A DNA stretch of 64,000 bases, from NCBI GenBank assembly GCA_949752795.1, contig OX457057.1:160557980-160621979 (forward strand). Reading direction: 5' to 3'. This DNA is from Hyperoodon ampullatus. Taxonomy: Eukaryota; Chordata; Mammalia; Artiodactyla; Ziphiidae. Positions within the stretch are counted from its first letter, which is position 1; the number at the start of each line of letters is the position of its first letter. Made by a program: the position numbers and the translations under genes. Positions 22,561-35,455 of this stretch are shown in pieces. The notes under the pieces were generated by a model that saw only the letters and a program-made list of their open reading frames with translations, was not told where the DNA came from and searched no databases.

Positions 22561-23260
22561 AATGACTGGTGGCTGGAAGACCCCAGATAGCTTAAGGATT
22601 AGGGCTGGTTGCCAAAGGAACCAACCATGTGATTAGAGGGTTATAACTTTCAGTCACACTCCACCCCACCCCCAACCTCCAAGATGGGAAGAGACTGGGT
22701 ACTCATCACCAATGGCCAATGATTTAATTAAACATGTCATCATAATGGAACCTCCTTAACCCAAATGAAGGGGTTCAGCAAGCTTCAGATTGGTGAGTGC
22801 ATCTACATGCCAAGAGAGCAGTGCACCCCTATCCCATGGGAATTCCTGTGCTCAGGATGCTTCCAGACCTTGCTTATATATACCACTTCATCTGGCTGTT
22901 CATCTGTACCCTTTATAATAAACTGGTGGTGGTAAGTAGTGTTTCCCTGAGTTCTGTAAGCTGTTATAGCAAATAACTGAACTTGAGGAGAGGATTGTGG
23001 AGACCCCTGATTTGTAGTCAAATCAGACAGAAGTGTGGGTAACCTGGGGACCCACTATTTGCTATTGATATCTAAAGTGGGGACAGTCTTGTGGGACTAA
23101 GGCTTTAACCTACGTACGGGTTTTGTGCTAACTCCAGGAAGGTAGTGTTAGAACTTAATTCAACTGTAGGAAACCAGGTGGTGTTCACAAAGAATTAGAA
23201 AATTGCTTGATGTGGAAAACCCAAACATTTGGTGTCAGAAGAGTTATGAGTAAAAAAAGT
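22561..23260 (+). mobile_element. LTR-like repeat, right part
   Basis: Continues from 21487 with 'ggttgccaaaggaaccaacc', 'atggccaatgatttaattaa', 'cctttataataaactggtgg' (AATAAA polyadenylation-like signal), 'tccctgagttctgtaagctg' and 'acatttggtgtcagaagagt'. Aligns along its length with 48400-48985. No coding sequence. Confidence 0.65.
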
Positions 23261-23269
23261 TTTCCTTTA

Positions 23270-23962
23270 ACCCCAAATGGGATAAATCCAAACAAATTCA
23301 TGCCCAGACAGACCATAATCAAACTGCAGAAAACTAAAGATTAAAATAAACTCCTGAAAGTAGCAAGAGAAAAAACAACTGATTACTTAGAGTGTAACAA
23401 TAATTTTAATGACTTCAGATTTCTTATCAGAAATCAGAGAGACCAGCCATGGAGAGGGAGTCATATTTTCAAATACACCAAGAAGAGATCTGTCAACTCA
23501 GAAAATATATCTAGCATATATATCCTTTAGGAATAAAGGTGGAATAAAAGTAATATCGACAGGAGAAAAACTAAGAGAATTTGTCAGCAGCAGACTACTC
23601 TTAAAAAAAAATTGCTAAAGAGAGTTCTTTGGATAGAAGATAAATAATATCATCAGGAAAATGGGAAACTCAGGAATGAAGAAAAAGGAACAGACGTGAT
23701 AGTATCTGGATACACGTAATGAACTATTCTTCTCTTGAGTTCCTTAAAATGTTTGACAGTTGAAAGAAAAAATTATAACTTTGTCTGAAGGGGTTTTCAA
23801 TGTATGTTGATGTAATAAATAAGACAACTACAGCATAAAGGGGAAAAGGGAAAGAGACCTATTTGGTGTTAAGGTTTCTACATTTCAAATAAAATTGTAA
23901 AATACTGATTCTAAGTAGACTGTGAAAAGTGAAGTTTACATATTGTAATTCACAGAACAATC
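23270..23962 (+). mobile_element. Decayed LINE-1, ORF1 3' part and inter-ORF region
   Basis: 'cagaccataatcaaactgca' and 'cgacaggagaaaaactaaga' resemble the C-terminal half of an old L1 ORF1, followed by non-coding DNA. The same element continues through several insertions to 28680. A 69-codon frame at 23409-23618 is a remnant. Confidence 0.65.
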
Positions 23963-24176
23963 TTTTTTTTTTTTTTTTTTTTTTGCGATACGCGGGCCTC
24001 TCACTGTTGTGGCCTCTCCCATTGCGGAGCACAGGCTCTGGATGCACAGGCCCAGCGGCCACGGCTCACGGGCCCAGCCGCTCCGCGGCATGTGGGATTT
24101 TCCCGGACCGGGGCACAAACCCGTGTCCCCTGCATCGGCAGGCGGACTCTCAACCACTGTGCCACCAGGGAAGCCC
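23963..24176 (-). mobile_element. CHR-2 type SINE, minus orientation
   Basis: A run of about 22 T, then gcgatacgcgggcctctcac, ending ccaccagggaagccc. The TSD cagaacaatc / cagagcaatc (23953-23962 and 24177-24186) has one difference. Confidence 0.95.
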
Positions 24177-24186
24177 CAGAGCAATC

Positions 24187-24857
24187 ATTTTAAAAAAACC
24201 AAAGCTTTAGAAATATATATAGTACAAAATACAATAGATAAATTAAAATAAAATACTAAAAATATTCAAATAAACTGCCCCTTACCCACCACCCCTCCCC
24301 AAAAAAAAACAGCAAAGGGAAAATGAATGAAAAGCATAGGGAAAAACCAAAAATCAAATAATAAAATGGTAGATCAAAATCCAAACATAACAATGATCCC
24401 ATTAAGTGTAAATGACCTATCTAAAACACATCAGTTAAAAGATAGATTGTCACAATGGGTTTTAAAAAGTGATCCAACTATATTTTGTCTACAAGAAACT
24501 CACCTTAAATATAATGATATAGTTTTAAAATAAAAGGATAGGAAAAGATACAACATGCAAACACTAATCAAAAGGAAGATTAAGTTGCTATATCAAAGTA
24601 AAATTCAGAGCAAAGAAAATTACCAGGGACAAAAAGAGACACCATATAAAGAAAAATGAGTCAATTCATCAAGAATTCATCAATTCCTAAATGTGTATGC
24701 ACCTAACAAGAGAGCTTCAAAATACATGAAGCAAACACTTACAGAACTGAAAGGAGAAACAGACAAATCCACAATTATAGTTGGAGGCTTCAACAGATCT
24801 CTTTCACTAATCAGTAAAAAGAGCAGATAGAAAATCAGCAAGAATATGGAAGAACTG
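24187..24857 (+). mobile_element. Decayed LINE-1 ORF2, endonuclease region
   Basis: The 68-codon frame at 24327-24533 still reads like the start of the L1 endonuclease (…LKSDPTIFCLQETHLK…; the E of QETH is a catalytic residue). 'gtgtatgcacctaacaagag' and 'aatccacaattatagttgga' match later endonuclease segments. Interrupted by a SINE at 24858. Confidence 0.85.
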
Positions 24858-25161
24858 GGCTTCCGTGGTGGCACAGTGGTTGAGAATCCGCCTGCCAATG
24901 CAGGGGACATGGGTTCGAGCCCTGGCCTGGGAAGATCCCACATGCCACGGAGTAACTAAGCCTGTGTGCCACAACTACTGAAGCCCGCGCGCCTAGAGCC
25001 TGTGCTCTGCAATAAGAGAAGCTACTGCAATGAGAAGCCAGTGCGCTGCAACGAAGAGTAGCCCCCGCTCGCCGCAACAAGAGAAAGCCTGCACACAGCA
25101 ACGAAGACCCAATGCAGCCAAAAATAAAAATACATAAAATAAATAAATTTATTTAAAAAAA
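24858..25161 (+). mobile_element. CHR-1 type (long) SINE, plus orientation
   Basis: Starts ggcttccgtggtggcacagt, ends acccaatgcagccaaaaata plus an A/T tail. The 18-base TSD aagaatatggaagaactg is perfect (24840-24857 and 25162-25179). Confidence 0.96.
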
Positions 25162-25179
25162 AAGAATATGGAAGAACTG

Positions 25180-27812
25180 AACAATAGCATCAACCAACTG
25201 GGTCTTTGAAATTTAAAGAACACTATACCCAACAACATCAAAATACACGTTTTTATTCTTTTCAAAATGCACATGGAACATTCACCAAGATAGATCATAT
25301 CCTGGGTTATAAAATAATAAGCCTTAGCAAATTTACAAGAAATGAGATTATATGACATATGTTCCTCTAAAGTGTAAAAGAATTAGAAATCAATAATAAA
25401 AAGATAACAGTAAAATCTCCAAACACTTAGAAATTAAACATATTTCTAGATAACTCACAGGTCTAAAAGGAGTATCAAGGGAAATTAGAAAATATTTTGA
25501 AGTGAATGAAAATGAAAATACAACATATCAAAATTTCTGGGATACAGCAAAGTAGTGCTTAGAGGGAAATTTATGGTATAAAATGTTTACATGAGAAAAG
25601 AAGAAAGGTCTCAAATCAATAATCTAAACTTCCACATTAAGTAACTTTAAAAATGAACAAAATAAACCCAAAGCAATCAGGAAAAAGAAAAGCAGAAGTC
25701 ACTGCAACTGAAAACAAAAAACTGAACAGAAATACTGAGTAAAATAAAAAGCTAGCTCTTTGTAAAGGATAATAAAACTGATTAAAAAACAAAAACACCT
25801 CAAGCAAGACTAACAGAAAAAAGAAGATAAATTACCAAGATTTAAAATAAAATGGAGGATATAACTAAAGACCCCAAACATTAAAAATCTAACAGAGGAA
25901 TAATACAAATAACTATATGCACATAAATTCAACAACTTATATGAAATGGACCAATTCCTGAAAAATCACAAACTACCAAAATTCGCCCTAAAGGAATTAG
26001 ATAACCTGAAGACTCTTCTAACTTCTAAAGAAATTGAATCATCACTAAAAACCTTCCAAAAAAGAAATCTCTAGACCCAAATGGTTTCAATGGTGGATTC
26101 TACAAAACATTTAGCAAAAAAAACTACAGACCAATAGCTCTCTTGGATAGAGATATAAAAAACCCTCAAGAAAATATTAGATAATTGAATCTAGCAATGT
26201 ACAGAAAGACCATGACCTAGTAGGGTAGATACCAAGAATGCAAAACTAGCTCAATATCTGAAAATCAAGCAATGTAGTCCACCATATTAACAATATAAAA
26301 AATAAAAACCACACGATCATATCATTTTATTCAGAAAAAGCAACTGACAAAATTCCATGTCCTTCAACAATAAAATTCCTAGCAAACTAGAAATGGAAGG
26401 GAACTTCCACAACCTAATAAAAGGCATCTGGGGGGCACAGGGGTGTGGAGCAGAGGTGAACTGCAGCTAACATTATATTAGTATACTTAATGGTGAAGAC
26501 TAAGATGGGAACAAGGAAAAAGGACGGTCACTCTCACACTTATTCGACATCATATTAGAAGTCCTGATCAATGTAATAATGTAAAAAAAAAAAAGAAGAG
26601 GAGGCATACAAATTGGAAAGGAAGACATAAAACTACCCCTATTCTCAGATAACATGATTGCTTATATAGACAGTGCCAAAGAATCGACCAAAAACCCCTA
26701 GAATGAGTTTTCAAGGACACAAGATACAAGGTCAACACTTTTTAAAAATCAAGCATATTTTTATACACCAGCAAGGAACTGTAAAATTAAATTAAGAAAC
26801 CAATATCATTTACAATAGCTTTAACAAAAGGAAATAATTAGGCATAAATATAACAAAGTATGTATAGGATCTGTATCCTGACAACTATAAACCACTGATA
26901 AAATATGTAAAAGAAGACCTAAATGGAGAAGCTTACCACTGATCATGGATTGAAAGACTAAACAGTAAAGATGTCAACTCTCCCTAAATTGATCCATAGA
27001 TTTAACACACTTCCAATCAATATGCCAGGAGACTTTCTCGGTAGATAGATAAATACAGATAAATTGAGTCTAAAATTTATATGGAAAGGTCAAAGGACTG
27101 AAACAAGCATTAAATTTTTGAAAAAGAATAACAAAGTCAGAGAAATCACATTATCTAATTTTAAGACATAATCAATACAATATTGACAGTGTGGTATTGG
27201 CAAAAGGATACACACACAGAACAAGGAAACAGAATAGAGTCCAGAAATAGACCCAAGCAAATATGGCCATCTGATTTCTTGACAAAGGTACAAAGGCAAT
27301 TCGAAAGAGAAAAGAGAGCCTTTCCAACAAATCATATTAGAACAATTGGACATCCATACATAAGAAAATGAACTGGCCTAAACCTCACACTTTCTACAAA
27401 CATAAACTCAAAAGGATAACAGAACTAAATATAAAACTATAAATCTTTCAGAAGAAAACAAAGCAGGAAATATTTGGGACCAGAGGTTCGGCAAAAGGAT
27501 ATTAGGCACGATACCAAAAATGAAAAAACTGATAAAATGAACTTCAACAAAATTAAAAACTTTTACCGTGCGAAGGATACTGTTAAGAGAATTTAAAAAA
27601 GAGACAAGCTATAGACTGGGAGAAAATATTTGCAAGTCACATAATCAACAAAGGATTGTATCCAGAATACACATATAAGGAACTCTCAAAACTCAATAGT
27701 AAGAATATAAATAATACAAATAAAAAATGGGCAAAAGATTGGGAAAAGATGGCAAACAACACATAAGAAGATGTTCAACACCATTAGCCATTAGAGAAAT
27801 CCAAAATAAAAC
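25180..27812 (+). mobile_element. Decayed LINE-1 ORF2, reverse transcriptase to C-terminal part
   Basis: Recognisable landmarks in order: 'gcacatggaacattcaccaa' (endonuclease end), 'tctagacccaaatggtttca', 'aactacagaccaatagctct' and 'aaagcaactgacaaaattcc' (reverse transcriptase), 'gtgtggtattggcaaaagga' and 'gagaaaatatttgcaagtca' (C-terminal region). Frames are broken everywhere. Oldest class of long L1 in the window, judging by divergence from the young copy. Confidence 0.85.
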
Positions 27813-27945
27813 CACAGTGATGAGAATGTTCTAAACTTAAGACTACGGTAATGGTTGCACAACTCTATGAATATACTAAAAACCACTAAATTATACACTT
27901 TACATGAGTAAATTTTATGTTATATAAATTATAATAAAGACACTA
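27813..27945 (+). mobile_element. L1 3'-end fragment nested in the decayed L1
   Basis: 'gaatgttctaaacttaagac', 'ggttgcacaactctatgaat' and 'actaaattatacactttaca' form an L1 3'UTR that does not belong at this point of ORF2. 'aaaataaaac' appears on both sides (27803 and 27948), marking a likely TSD. Confidence 0.65.
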
Positions 27946-28680
27946 AAAAATAAAACGAGATACCATTTACATACGTATTCAAATGTAAAAATAAAAAATA
28001 CTAACAATGTCAAGCGTTGGTGAGGATGTAGAACAATTCGGCCTCATGTGTTGCTGGCAGGAATGCAGAATGCTACAGCCACTCTGGAAAACAACTTCAC
28101 AGTTTCTTATAAAATTAAATGCAGACTTACCAAATGACCCAGCAATCCCACTCCTGAGTATCTAGAGAAATAAAAACTTACATTCACACAAAAACCTGTA
28201 CACAAATGTTTAAAGCAGCTTTTTTCCATAGTCACCAAAAACTGGAAACAACCCTAACTTCCTTCAGCAGGTGAATGGAAACAAATAGTACTATATCCAT
28301 TACAGTGTAATACTATTCAGCAATAAAAAGGAATGAATTATTGATACAAGCAACAACTTGCATGAATCTCAAAGGAATTACGCTGTATGAAAGGAGCCAG
28401 TATCAAAAATTATATACTGTATTATTCTATTTATATGACATCCTCAAAAAGACAAAAATATAGTGATGGAAACAGCTCAGTGGTTGATGAGGGTAATGTG
28501 TAGGAGGAGAGTGTGACTATAAAGGGATAGCTCAAGGAGTTTTTTGGGGGTGATGGAGCTGTTCTGTACCCTGATTGTGGTGGTAGTTACATGGATTTAT
28601 ACATGTGTTAAAATTCATAGAACTGTACACCCCATAAACATACATACACCCTTATGTATGTTAACTTAAAAAATAAATTT
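27946..28680 (+). mobile_element. Decayed LINE-1, ORF2 end and 3'UTR
   Basis: 'tgctggcaggaatgcagaat', 'atgacccagcaatcccactc' and 'gtaatactattcagcaataa' are the final ORF2 landmarks (compare 62040-62760). The 3'UTR 'ctgattgtggtggtagttac' and 'aaaattcatagaactgtaca' is that of an old L1, not the young cetartiodactyl type. Confidence 0.85.
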
Positions 28681-28697
28681 AAAATGTTAAGCAATCA

Positions 28698-28971
28698 GGG
28701 CTTCCCTGGTGGCGCAGTGGTTAGGAATCCGCCTGCCAATGCAGGGGACACGGAATCGATCCCTGGTCCAGGAAGATCCCACATGCTGCAGAGCAACTAA
28801 GCCCGTGCACCACAACTACTGAGCCTGCACTCTAGAGCCTGCGAGCCACAACTACTAAAGCCTGCGCGCCTAGAGCCTGTGCTCTGCAACAAGAGACGCC
28901 ACCACAATGAGAAGCCCGTGCACAGCAGCAAGGACCCGATACAGCCCTAAATAAATAAATTTATTTAAAAA
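28698..28971 (+). mobile_element. CHR-1 type (long) SINE, plus orientation
   Basis: Starts ggcttccctggtggcgcagt, ends gacccgatacagccctaaat plus tail. The 17-base TSD aaaatgttaagcaatca is perfect (28681-28697 and 28972-28988). Inserted just after the old L1 3' end. Confidence 0.96.
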
Positions 28972-28988
28972 AAAATGTTAAGCAATCA

Positions 28989-29505
28989 AATAACAATATC
29001 AATTTATATTATCACTACTGCAAGAGGGAAATGAAACAAAGAGAAAGAAAATAGCTTAAATCAAACCGTTTGTTTCAGAAAATGCTATTTAGGTAATATA
29101 TAACCTAAATTTTCTCCAGCCTTACCAGCTTGAAGTGTATTAGTATTAACTCCACTATTTACTGCTTGTTGCCCTCACTTGCATAATGTCTCGTATCTCC
29201 TTTTGGCCTCCATTCCCCACCCCATCCCCGACCCCAGTTATTTATGGGAGGCCACAGATGTCTCACAGGTGTTCTTATGTTCTCCACATCCTGTCCCTAT
29301 TTTGTTGAGGTCTGACTCTTACAAATTCATTTAACAGAAGCGCTTCACCATTTCTCATGCTGACCTTCCAAAGCTGCAAATCCTTAAAGAATTCCTTTAG
29401 TCCTCAATACATAAGAGGCATGCTAGCTTCTTGCAGAGATGAGAATGCCCTCTCGTAATTATATCAGGTTCCTTGACTGTGCCATGTTCTCAACTCAAGA
29501 TCTTG
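28989..29505. other. Unassigned DNA
   Basis: No gene or named repeat seen. Confidence 0.4.
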
Positions 29506-29509
29506 GTGC

Positions 29510-29790
29510 ATGCTGTTTCCTCAACTTGAAAAACTTCCCCACTTTTTCCTAGCTAATTCATCCTACAAGTGTCAGCTAAAACATTAATAACTTAAGGCAA
29601 CATCCTCTGACCCTCCCAGATTATGTTAAATTCTTCTAGCACTCTGTATTTCTTCTTTGCAGCGCTTACATATTTCTAATTACTTATTCAAAATCACTGC
29701 TAGGTTACAGACTCCATGAAGACAGGGCAAGTGTCTACTTTGTTCACTGCCATATCACATCTCTGGCATCTAGTATATGGTAGACACACA
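29510..29790 (+). mobile_element. LINE-2 3' end remnant
   Basis: 'cctcaacttgaaaaacttcc', 'acagactccatgaagacagg', 'gttcactgccatatcacatc' and 'ctggcatctagtatatggta' follow the L2 3' end. Diverged, non-coding. Confidence 0.7.
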
Positions 29791-30919
29791 TGACTGGTTG
29801 CTGTATGCCTCTCAGAGGTAATAATCTCCCTATCCCTGGAGGTGTAAAAAGAAGGTTATAGGACCCTCTCAGTAATAATGTAAAAGAGATTCACACAAAG
29901 GATGCGAGTTGAAACTAGAGGACCTTAAAAATCCTCTGAAATATTTTATTATAATGTGAATTACAAAATTTCAAATAATTAGAATACAATTGAACTATTC
30001 TGAGCATAATCTATTCTATACTATTCAAGTTCTGGTGTGACACAGTATTGATCACTAAATGTCCTTAAAAGATGCTTGAAATAAAAATTCTGAACAAAAC
30101 TTAAAAATTAAAGGACCAAACTCAATCTTGTCCTCCCAACTGAATTAACAGATGTTGCCTGTTTTTGTTTGGAATACATGTCATTTCATGGAATTAATTA
30201 TTTAGCTAATATTTGCTTTCTTATGAAATCTGGTGTTAATTGGAAATCAATTTTTCTTAAGTTTCAACTAGTTAATGTCTAGAGAGAGCCATAATGCAAT
30301 ATCCAAATCTGTTTAAAACCATTTAAAAAGACACTATTTGATTAGTTTTCAAACAGACTTGGACTATTAAATACAGAACAGACACATTCTGTCTTACAAC
30401 ATGTACTTCCAAATTTAAGTGTGTTTCTGCACTGCAACAGGCATTATTCAATGAAGCCACAATAAAAACACATTAAAGATCAACTCTCCCTTATGAGTAG
30501 TCAAGGGAACTAAGCTGCATCTCTGTCATTCCTCACTGGCTCACTATACACAAGATTCTTGAGATCCTTAACTAATTACATCTGCAAAGACCCTATTTTC
30601 AAATAAGGTCACACTCTGAAGTTAATCTTTTTGTGCTCCAACTTCCCCTCTAATATGAAAGAGGTAGTGCTGATTAAATAAAATGTTAACTTTTTCCACA
30701 GACACCAATGATATCCTTGTTGCTGCTAAGGCAATAGACTTTTCAGTCCTCATCTTATGAGACCCCCTCCACTGCATTTCAAAATACTGACCACTCATAG
30801 TTCTTGACACCCTATCCCTCCATCTTGGTTTCCAAGATACTAATCTTCATGGTTGGTTCTTCCTACTAAAAGTCCACCACGTATGTGATTAAGACACCAA
30901 AATCTTCATCTCTGGCCCA
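29791..30919. other. Unassigned DNA with a possible MaLR LTR scrap
   Basis: Around 30565-30620, 'attacatctgcaaagaccct' and 'aaataaggtcacactctgaa' look like the 3' part of an MST/MLT-type LTR. The remainder shows nothing that I recognise. Confidence 0.4.
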
Positions 30920-31486
30920 TATTGTCACCCAGCAAGACCCTGTGGGGCCTTCCTGCAACAGATCCCCGTCTCGCATATCCTCTGCCTGACTCTTGTTTGT
31001 AGAAAAGCTGTAGTCTCTCAGGCCTTCCCTGAGTCACATAAGCCTGGCTCAAGAATTGAGTGAAAGGATATGAACACGTAGTGACAAAAAATAGCAGTTG
31101 GGCCAGGAGAACTGTTGTTTTACAGATGCTAAAACCTCCACCAAATGGAAGAAGTTAACTACCTGATGACCATGAGCACACAGCAGACCTACTGGAGCCT
31201 GAGAATTAATAATGTTAACCCCTGTGACGCTGCCCTGTTACCTCATCATCAACCAATCAGAGAATTGTGCACACGCTGATCACACACCCTGCAACTCCTC
31301 TCCTTCACCTTCCCTTAAAAACTCTTCCCTGAGACCCTTTGGGGAGTTCAGGTCTTTTGAGCACAAGCTGCCCTGTTCTCCTTGCATGGCCCTTGCAATA
31401 AACCTTTCTCCACTCCCGTTTCCACGTTTTGGTTTGTTTGGCCTCACTGTGGGTCGGGCACATGAACTTGGGTTCGACAACAATTT
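30920..31486 (+). mobile_element. Endogenous-retrovirus solitary LTR, gamma-type-like
   Basis: LTR features in order: 'caagaccctgtggggccttc' near the left, a CCAAT box ('ccaatcagag') near 31252, an A/T-rich TATA-like 'cccttaaaaac' near 31313, 'gcaataaacc' near 31395 (polyadenylation signal), and a right end 'gggttcgacaaca'. No retroviral coding region adjoins it. The left edge is approximate. A 95-codon frame at 31212-31499 is within it and is not a gene. Confidence 0.7.
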
Positions 31487-31604
31487 CACTACTTATTGAG
31501 CCCCAAACTTATACACCATACTGAACATCTGCCATTGGCCCTCCCACAAACATCTTGAACTCAACATGTCCAAAACTGAATTTAGCAACTTGGAAGTATA
31601 ATGG

Positions 31605-31795
31605 TTAGGAGGCAAAGGTTCTGGTATGAAGACTACCTGAGTTGAAATCCTGGCCCTGCCTCTTTCTTATTAAATGTCTGACCCTGGAAAAGATACTCCA
31701 ATATTTCTTTGACTGTTTCTCTCATCTGTAAAACAGAAATAATAATTAAAACTATCCCACACCGACAGGTTATAGTTTATGACAGTGAATAAAAT
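31605..31795 (+). mobile_element. MIR SINE
   Basis: 'gttgaaatcctggccctgcc', 'gtttctctcatctgtaaaac' and 'agaaataataattaaaacta' match the MIR order. Confidence 0.75.
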
Positions 31796-32454
31796 CAAGG
31801 TCTGAAATGGTCAATCCTTGTTTCACCATGGAGGTTCATGCTATGTTGAGATGTGAGTGTCATGACAATGCATTTGTGAAACCAAAAAACTACAGTGCTT
31901 CTTAGAATCAAAGATGTATTTTCCATACCACCACATTTTAACCACACTTCCGTTACCAATGATGTGTACATCTTAAAATATTTTTTTTGAAAAACTGACA
32001 TTATATTGATAACTAAGGAAATATTAAAGTAGATATTGCCACTCAACATAATGATTATCTCTTTGACTAATTAATGGCATCTTTATTTGGGGTTTAGCAT
32101 ACCAAGTGGTGTTTATTCTAGCTAAGTACTGTTTATTTCTCTAGTCATCACTGCACTTCAACTAGTAGCAGCATGTGTAAGAGATACCATATTTATTAAA
32201 GCTCCTTAAAGTGAATCTGTGGTTTAATTATCAACTTCTTACTCAGGATTTTGCTAATCTCAGCCTCTAGCACCCACAAATCCTTACTTACCCTTCAAGG
32301 CAGGCCGCATTTTAATTTTTCCAAGTCCCACCCAGGCACTTCTGCCTTGATAAGCCACTACCTCTATTTTTAAAAATATTGAAAATTATATTTTACAATT
32401 GCATTAGTATAAAGAGGAATATAATCCAGGCTGGATTTATTATTACATATTCAT
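31796..32454. other. Unassigned DNA
   Basis: No gene or named repeat. The 84-codon minus frame at 31795-32049 has no recognisable features. Confidence 0.4.
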
Positions 32455-32853
32455 TCTTCTTCTTCTTCTTCTTTTTTTTTTTTAGTTTATTTTTGGCTGC
32501 ATTGGGTCTTCATTGCTGTGAACAGGCTTTCTCTAGGTGCAGTGAGCGGGGGCTACTCTGTTGCAGCGTGCGGGCTTCTCACTGCAGTGGCTTCTCTTGT
32601 TGTGGAGCATGGGCTCTATGCACGTGGGCTTCAGTAGTTGCAGCATGTGGACTCAGTAGTTGCAGTGTGCGGGCTCTAGGGCGTGCAGGCTTCAGCAGTT
32701 GTGGCTCACGGGCTCTAGAGTGCAGGCTCAGTAGTTGTGGCGCACAGGCTTAGCTGCTCCACAGCATGTGGGATCTTCCCGGACCAGGGCTCGAACCTGT
32801 GTCCCCTGCTTTGGCAGGCGGATTCTTAACCACTGAGCCACCAGGGAAGTCCC
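32455..32853 (-). mobile_element. Long CHR-1 type SINE with internal tandem units, minus orientation
   Basis: A TTC-rich then T-rich tail, 'tttggctgcattgggtcttc', and the 5' end at the right, ccaccagggaagtccc. About 390 bp, roughly 100 more than the other long copies. The extra length comes from repeats of 'cagtagttgtgg/cagtagttgcag' (32631-32745, four or five imperfect units). TSD weak (tcattcttc / tcattattctt). The 124-codon frame here is not a gene. Confidence 0.88.
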
Positions 32854-32989
32854 TCATTATTCTTATACTGCTTTTTCTTCTGATCTTAAAGTAAATTAAA
32901 ATGGAAACATTTTTTGTGGGCTCCTAAGAGAACTGTGGGCCCTAGGCACTGTACTTACAGTGCTTAATGGATAAATCAGCCTTTTTTCA

Positions 32990-33150
32990 AGGTCCTGCTT
33001 CAATGTCACCTCTTCTAGATATTCTTTGATCTCCTCCCAAACTTGGCTCAAGGCAGAATGTCACCTTCTTACTCTCACAGCACTTGGTTCTCTTTTCTCT
33101 TATAATATTTATCTTATTAAAGTAGACACTTAAGAATCTTCTCACCTACC
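32990..33150 (+). mobile_element. LINE-2 remnant
   Basis: 'ctgcttcaatgtcacctctt', 'attctttgatctcctcccaa' and 'ctcacagcacttggttctct' resemble the L2 3' end. Diverged. Confidence 0.55.
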
Positions 33151-35455
33151 ATGGCTTACTCATTTTTTTCCACCACCACTCCACACCACCAAATTTAGCA
33201 GACAATTCTGGTTTTTTATTAAACTAAGTGTTAACATACTCAGGAAAGAATCCACTCTTCTTTCCACTTCTGTTTGTAGAAAGAAGGGTAAAATAGGAAC
33301 TGTAAGAACAGAAAAGACTGTTAAACACTATGGTCACATACAATATCCAGATAGAAAGAGGTTTTTAACCATGTGATGCAAATCATGAAATAGCCAAATG
33401 TCTCAAGAGGCATGCTAAATACCTCTAGTCAAAGTATCTGGATGATCCTACAATGAGTTGTTAATTCAGTATAATGAAGAATGCAGAAAACTGCGTTTAA
33501 ACATGGTTTTAAATGACCAGGGCTTAAAGGATAGAGAACAAAGAGATTCCAGAAAGGAGCTGAAGACAGGTAAGGGGAAGAAAACAGGAGGAGACTATTT
33601 TACCATCAGTAGTTTTCTGAACAGGACTATATTATACCATCCAGTCCCTAAGCAGATAGGAGTAGGTTCTCAAGAGGCAGGGACTCTCAAAAAGGAATAA
33701 AATGAAAGTAGTCCTGGCTTACTACAAGGAGGAAGTGAAAGCAGTTCCTTATGTGCACTCTTACTAGAGAAGACAGCTATCATATACACAGTGACTGAAA
33801 GAATTTTCTTTGGTGCCTTTTGTGGCAAAATGGCCCTAGTACAATAATTGGAATATTGACTCTACGGTTACTTAATTGATATAACGATGGTTTTAGAGAT
33901 GAAAAATATGTCCACATGCTAAACTTCAGGAGTTTTTAAAGTTGTAATATTTCTGTTATGTAGTATTGCCAACAGATACTTTATGACTTTATTATAATTT
34001 TGGAATTACATGATATGAAAAGCTTCAATAATTTATTAACGCTTTAGGTTACTACAGGGTCTGACTCCCTAAAAAACTCCTGTCAAATAGCAGAAACTGG
34101 AAAAGGGGGAAAGATGTTTATAATTTATATGCTCTTTAAGAAAATACAAAGCAGCCTTTAAAATTTTTCAATGACAAAGCTTTATGGTTTACCAGAAACT
34201 TTATCATTCCAAAACTGAAAAATCCCTAATATATAGAGGACAACTGCTGTGTTAAAATATAAAATTAAAGAGAATGTTCTCCCCACCCAACATAATTATT
34301 TTGTTCTTAAAAATACAAAGAGTGATGATAAAATGAAATGTATTCACATTAAAGGCCTTGGGGGACACTTGATAATTCCACTGATGTATGTAAGCACACC
34401 ACCTGTCCAAAACACACTAGCCTATAAATAATCATAGCTCTTCCCATCCCCAAAATGGAAACATCATTTCAGGAGGAAAGCAAAGCAAGAGAGACAACTG
34501 TGTCAAGTTGAAAAACAGTCTGAACTCTATTTTGGGACCAGTGTTCTGATGGTCAAACTTTTTGCTTTCTCAGGCAGGATTTTTCAAAGAACAGTCAAAT
34601 CCCAGATTAATAAGCATAAATGAATTTATCAGTTAGAAACAGTAAAATTACATTTTTGTTCAATTAAGTTACATTATACATCAGATCATTTTCACCACTG
34701 GCCAATTTCTCAACTAATTTCTACAATTTTTTTTAGTCCTTTCTTAAAATGAGAGTTCTAAAATAATTTAAAACATATAACTGAATGTATACATTTAATA
34801 TAAATGTTTCTAGTTTAAGGCTTAACTCTCTTCTCTAAACGTTTCTATTCAAATGCTCATTGTATATTAAAAAAAATAAAACAAAACAAAACCAAAAAAA
34901 AAACCTAAGCCCTAATAATGTGTCTTAGGAAGACACAATTTATTAAGACAATGACTTTCAAACTATGACACACATAACCAATAGCAAAATGACTGTTTCA
35001 ATCCCTGCTCAAACTCAAGACAGGCACAACTTCTTTCCTCACCTCTCTCAAAGACCCACTTTGATACTGTCCTAAGTAACATTCCAGACCAATTACTAAC
35101 AACTACCTAAGTCTACCCTCAGTCTGGCAAACTCAACACTCTCATACTTGTTGGCTAAATGTCAACAAATGGTACCAAAAAGAAAAAACACAGAAAACAA
35201 AGAAATCTTACAACCTAGATTTCTCCAGTGCCAGCACTAAAATGGAGTAATTTCCTTCTAAATTCTAATGACATCTAACTACCACATGCTCTGGTTTTAC
35301 TCTCTGATCAATTCCACCTTTTAAGTATTCTGAAATGGATAGTACAACTGATTGATAAGGCACTCTAGAAGGGTACAACTCTTGAACAGAATAACACGTA
35401 TACAATTTTGCTTACTGGCTAGTACAAAAAAGGACAATAACATTCTAAGTGTGTG
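33151..35455. other. Unassigned DNA
   Basis: No gene recognised. An 80-codon plus frame (33458-33700) shows no known domain and no codon signal that I can judge. An A-rich patch lies at 34868-34905. Confidence 0.4.

Noticed and set aside
30920..31486. Possible full endogenous retrovirus around the LTR
   Set aside because: No primer-binding site, gag, pol or env text was seen on either side; only a single LTR is supported.
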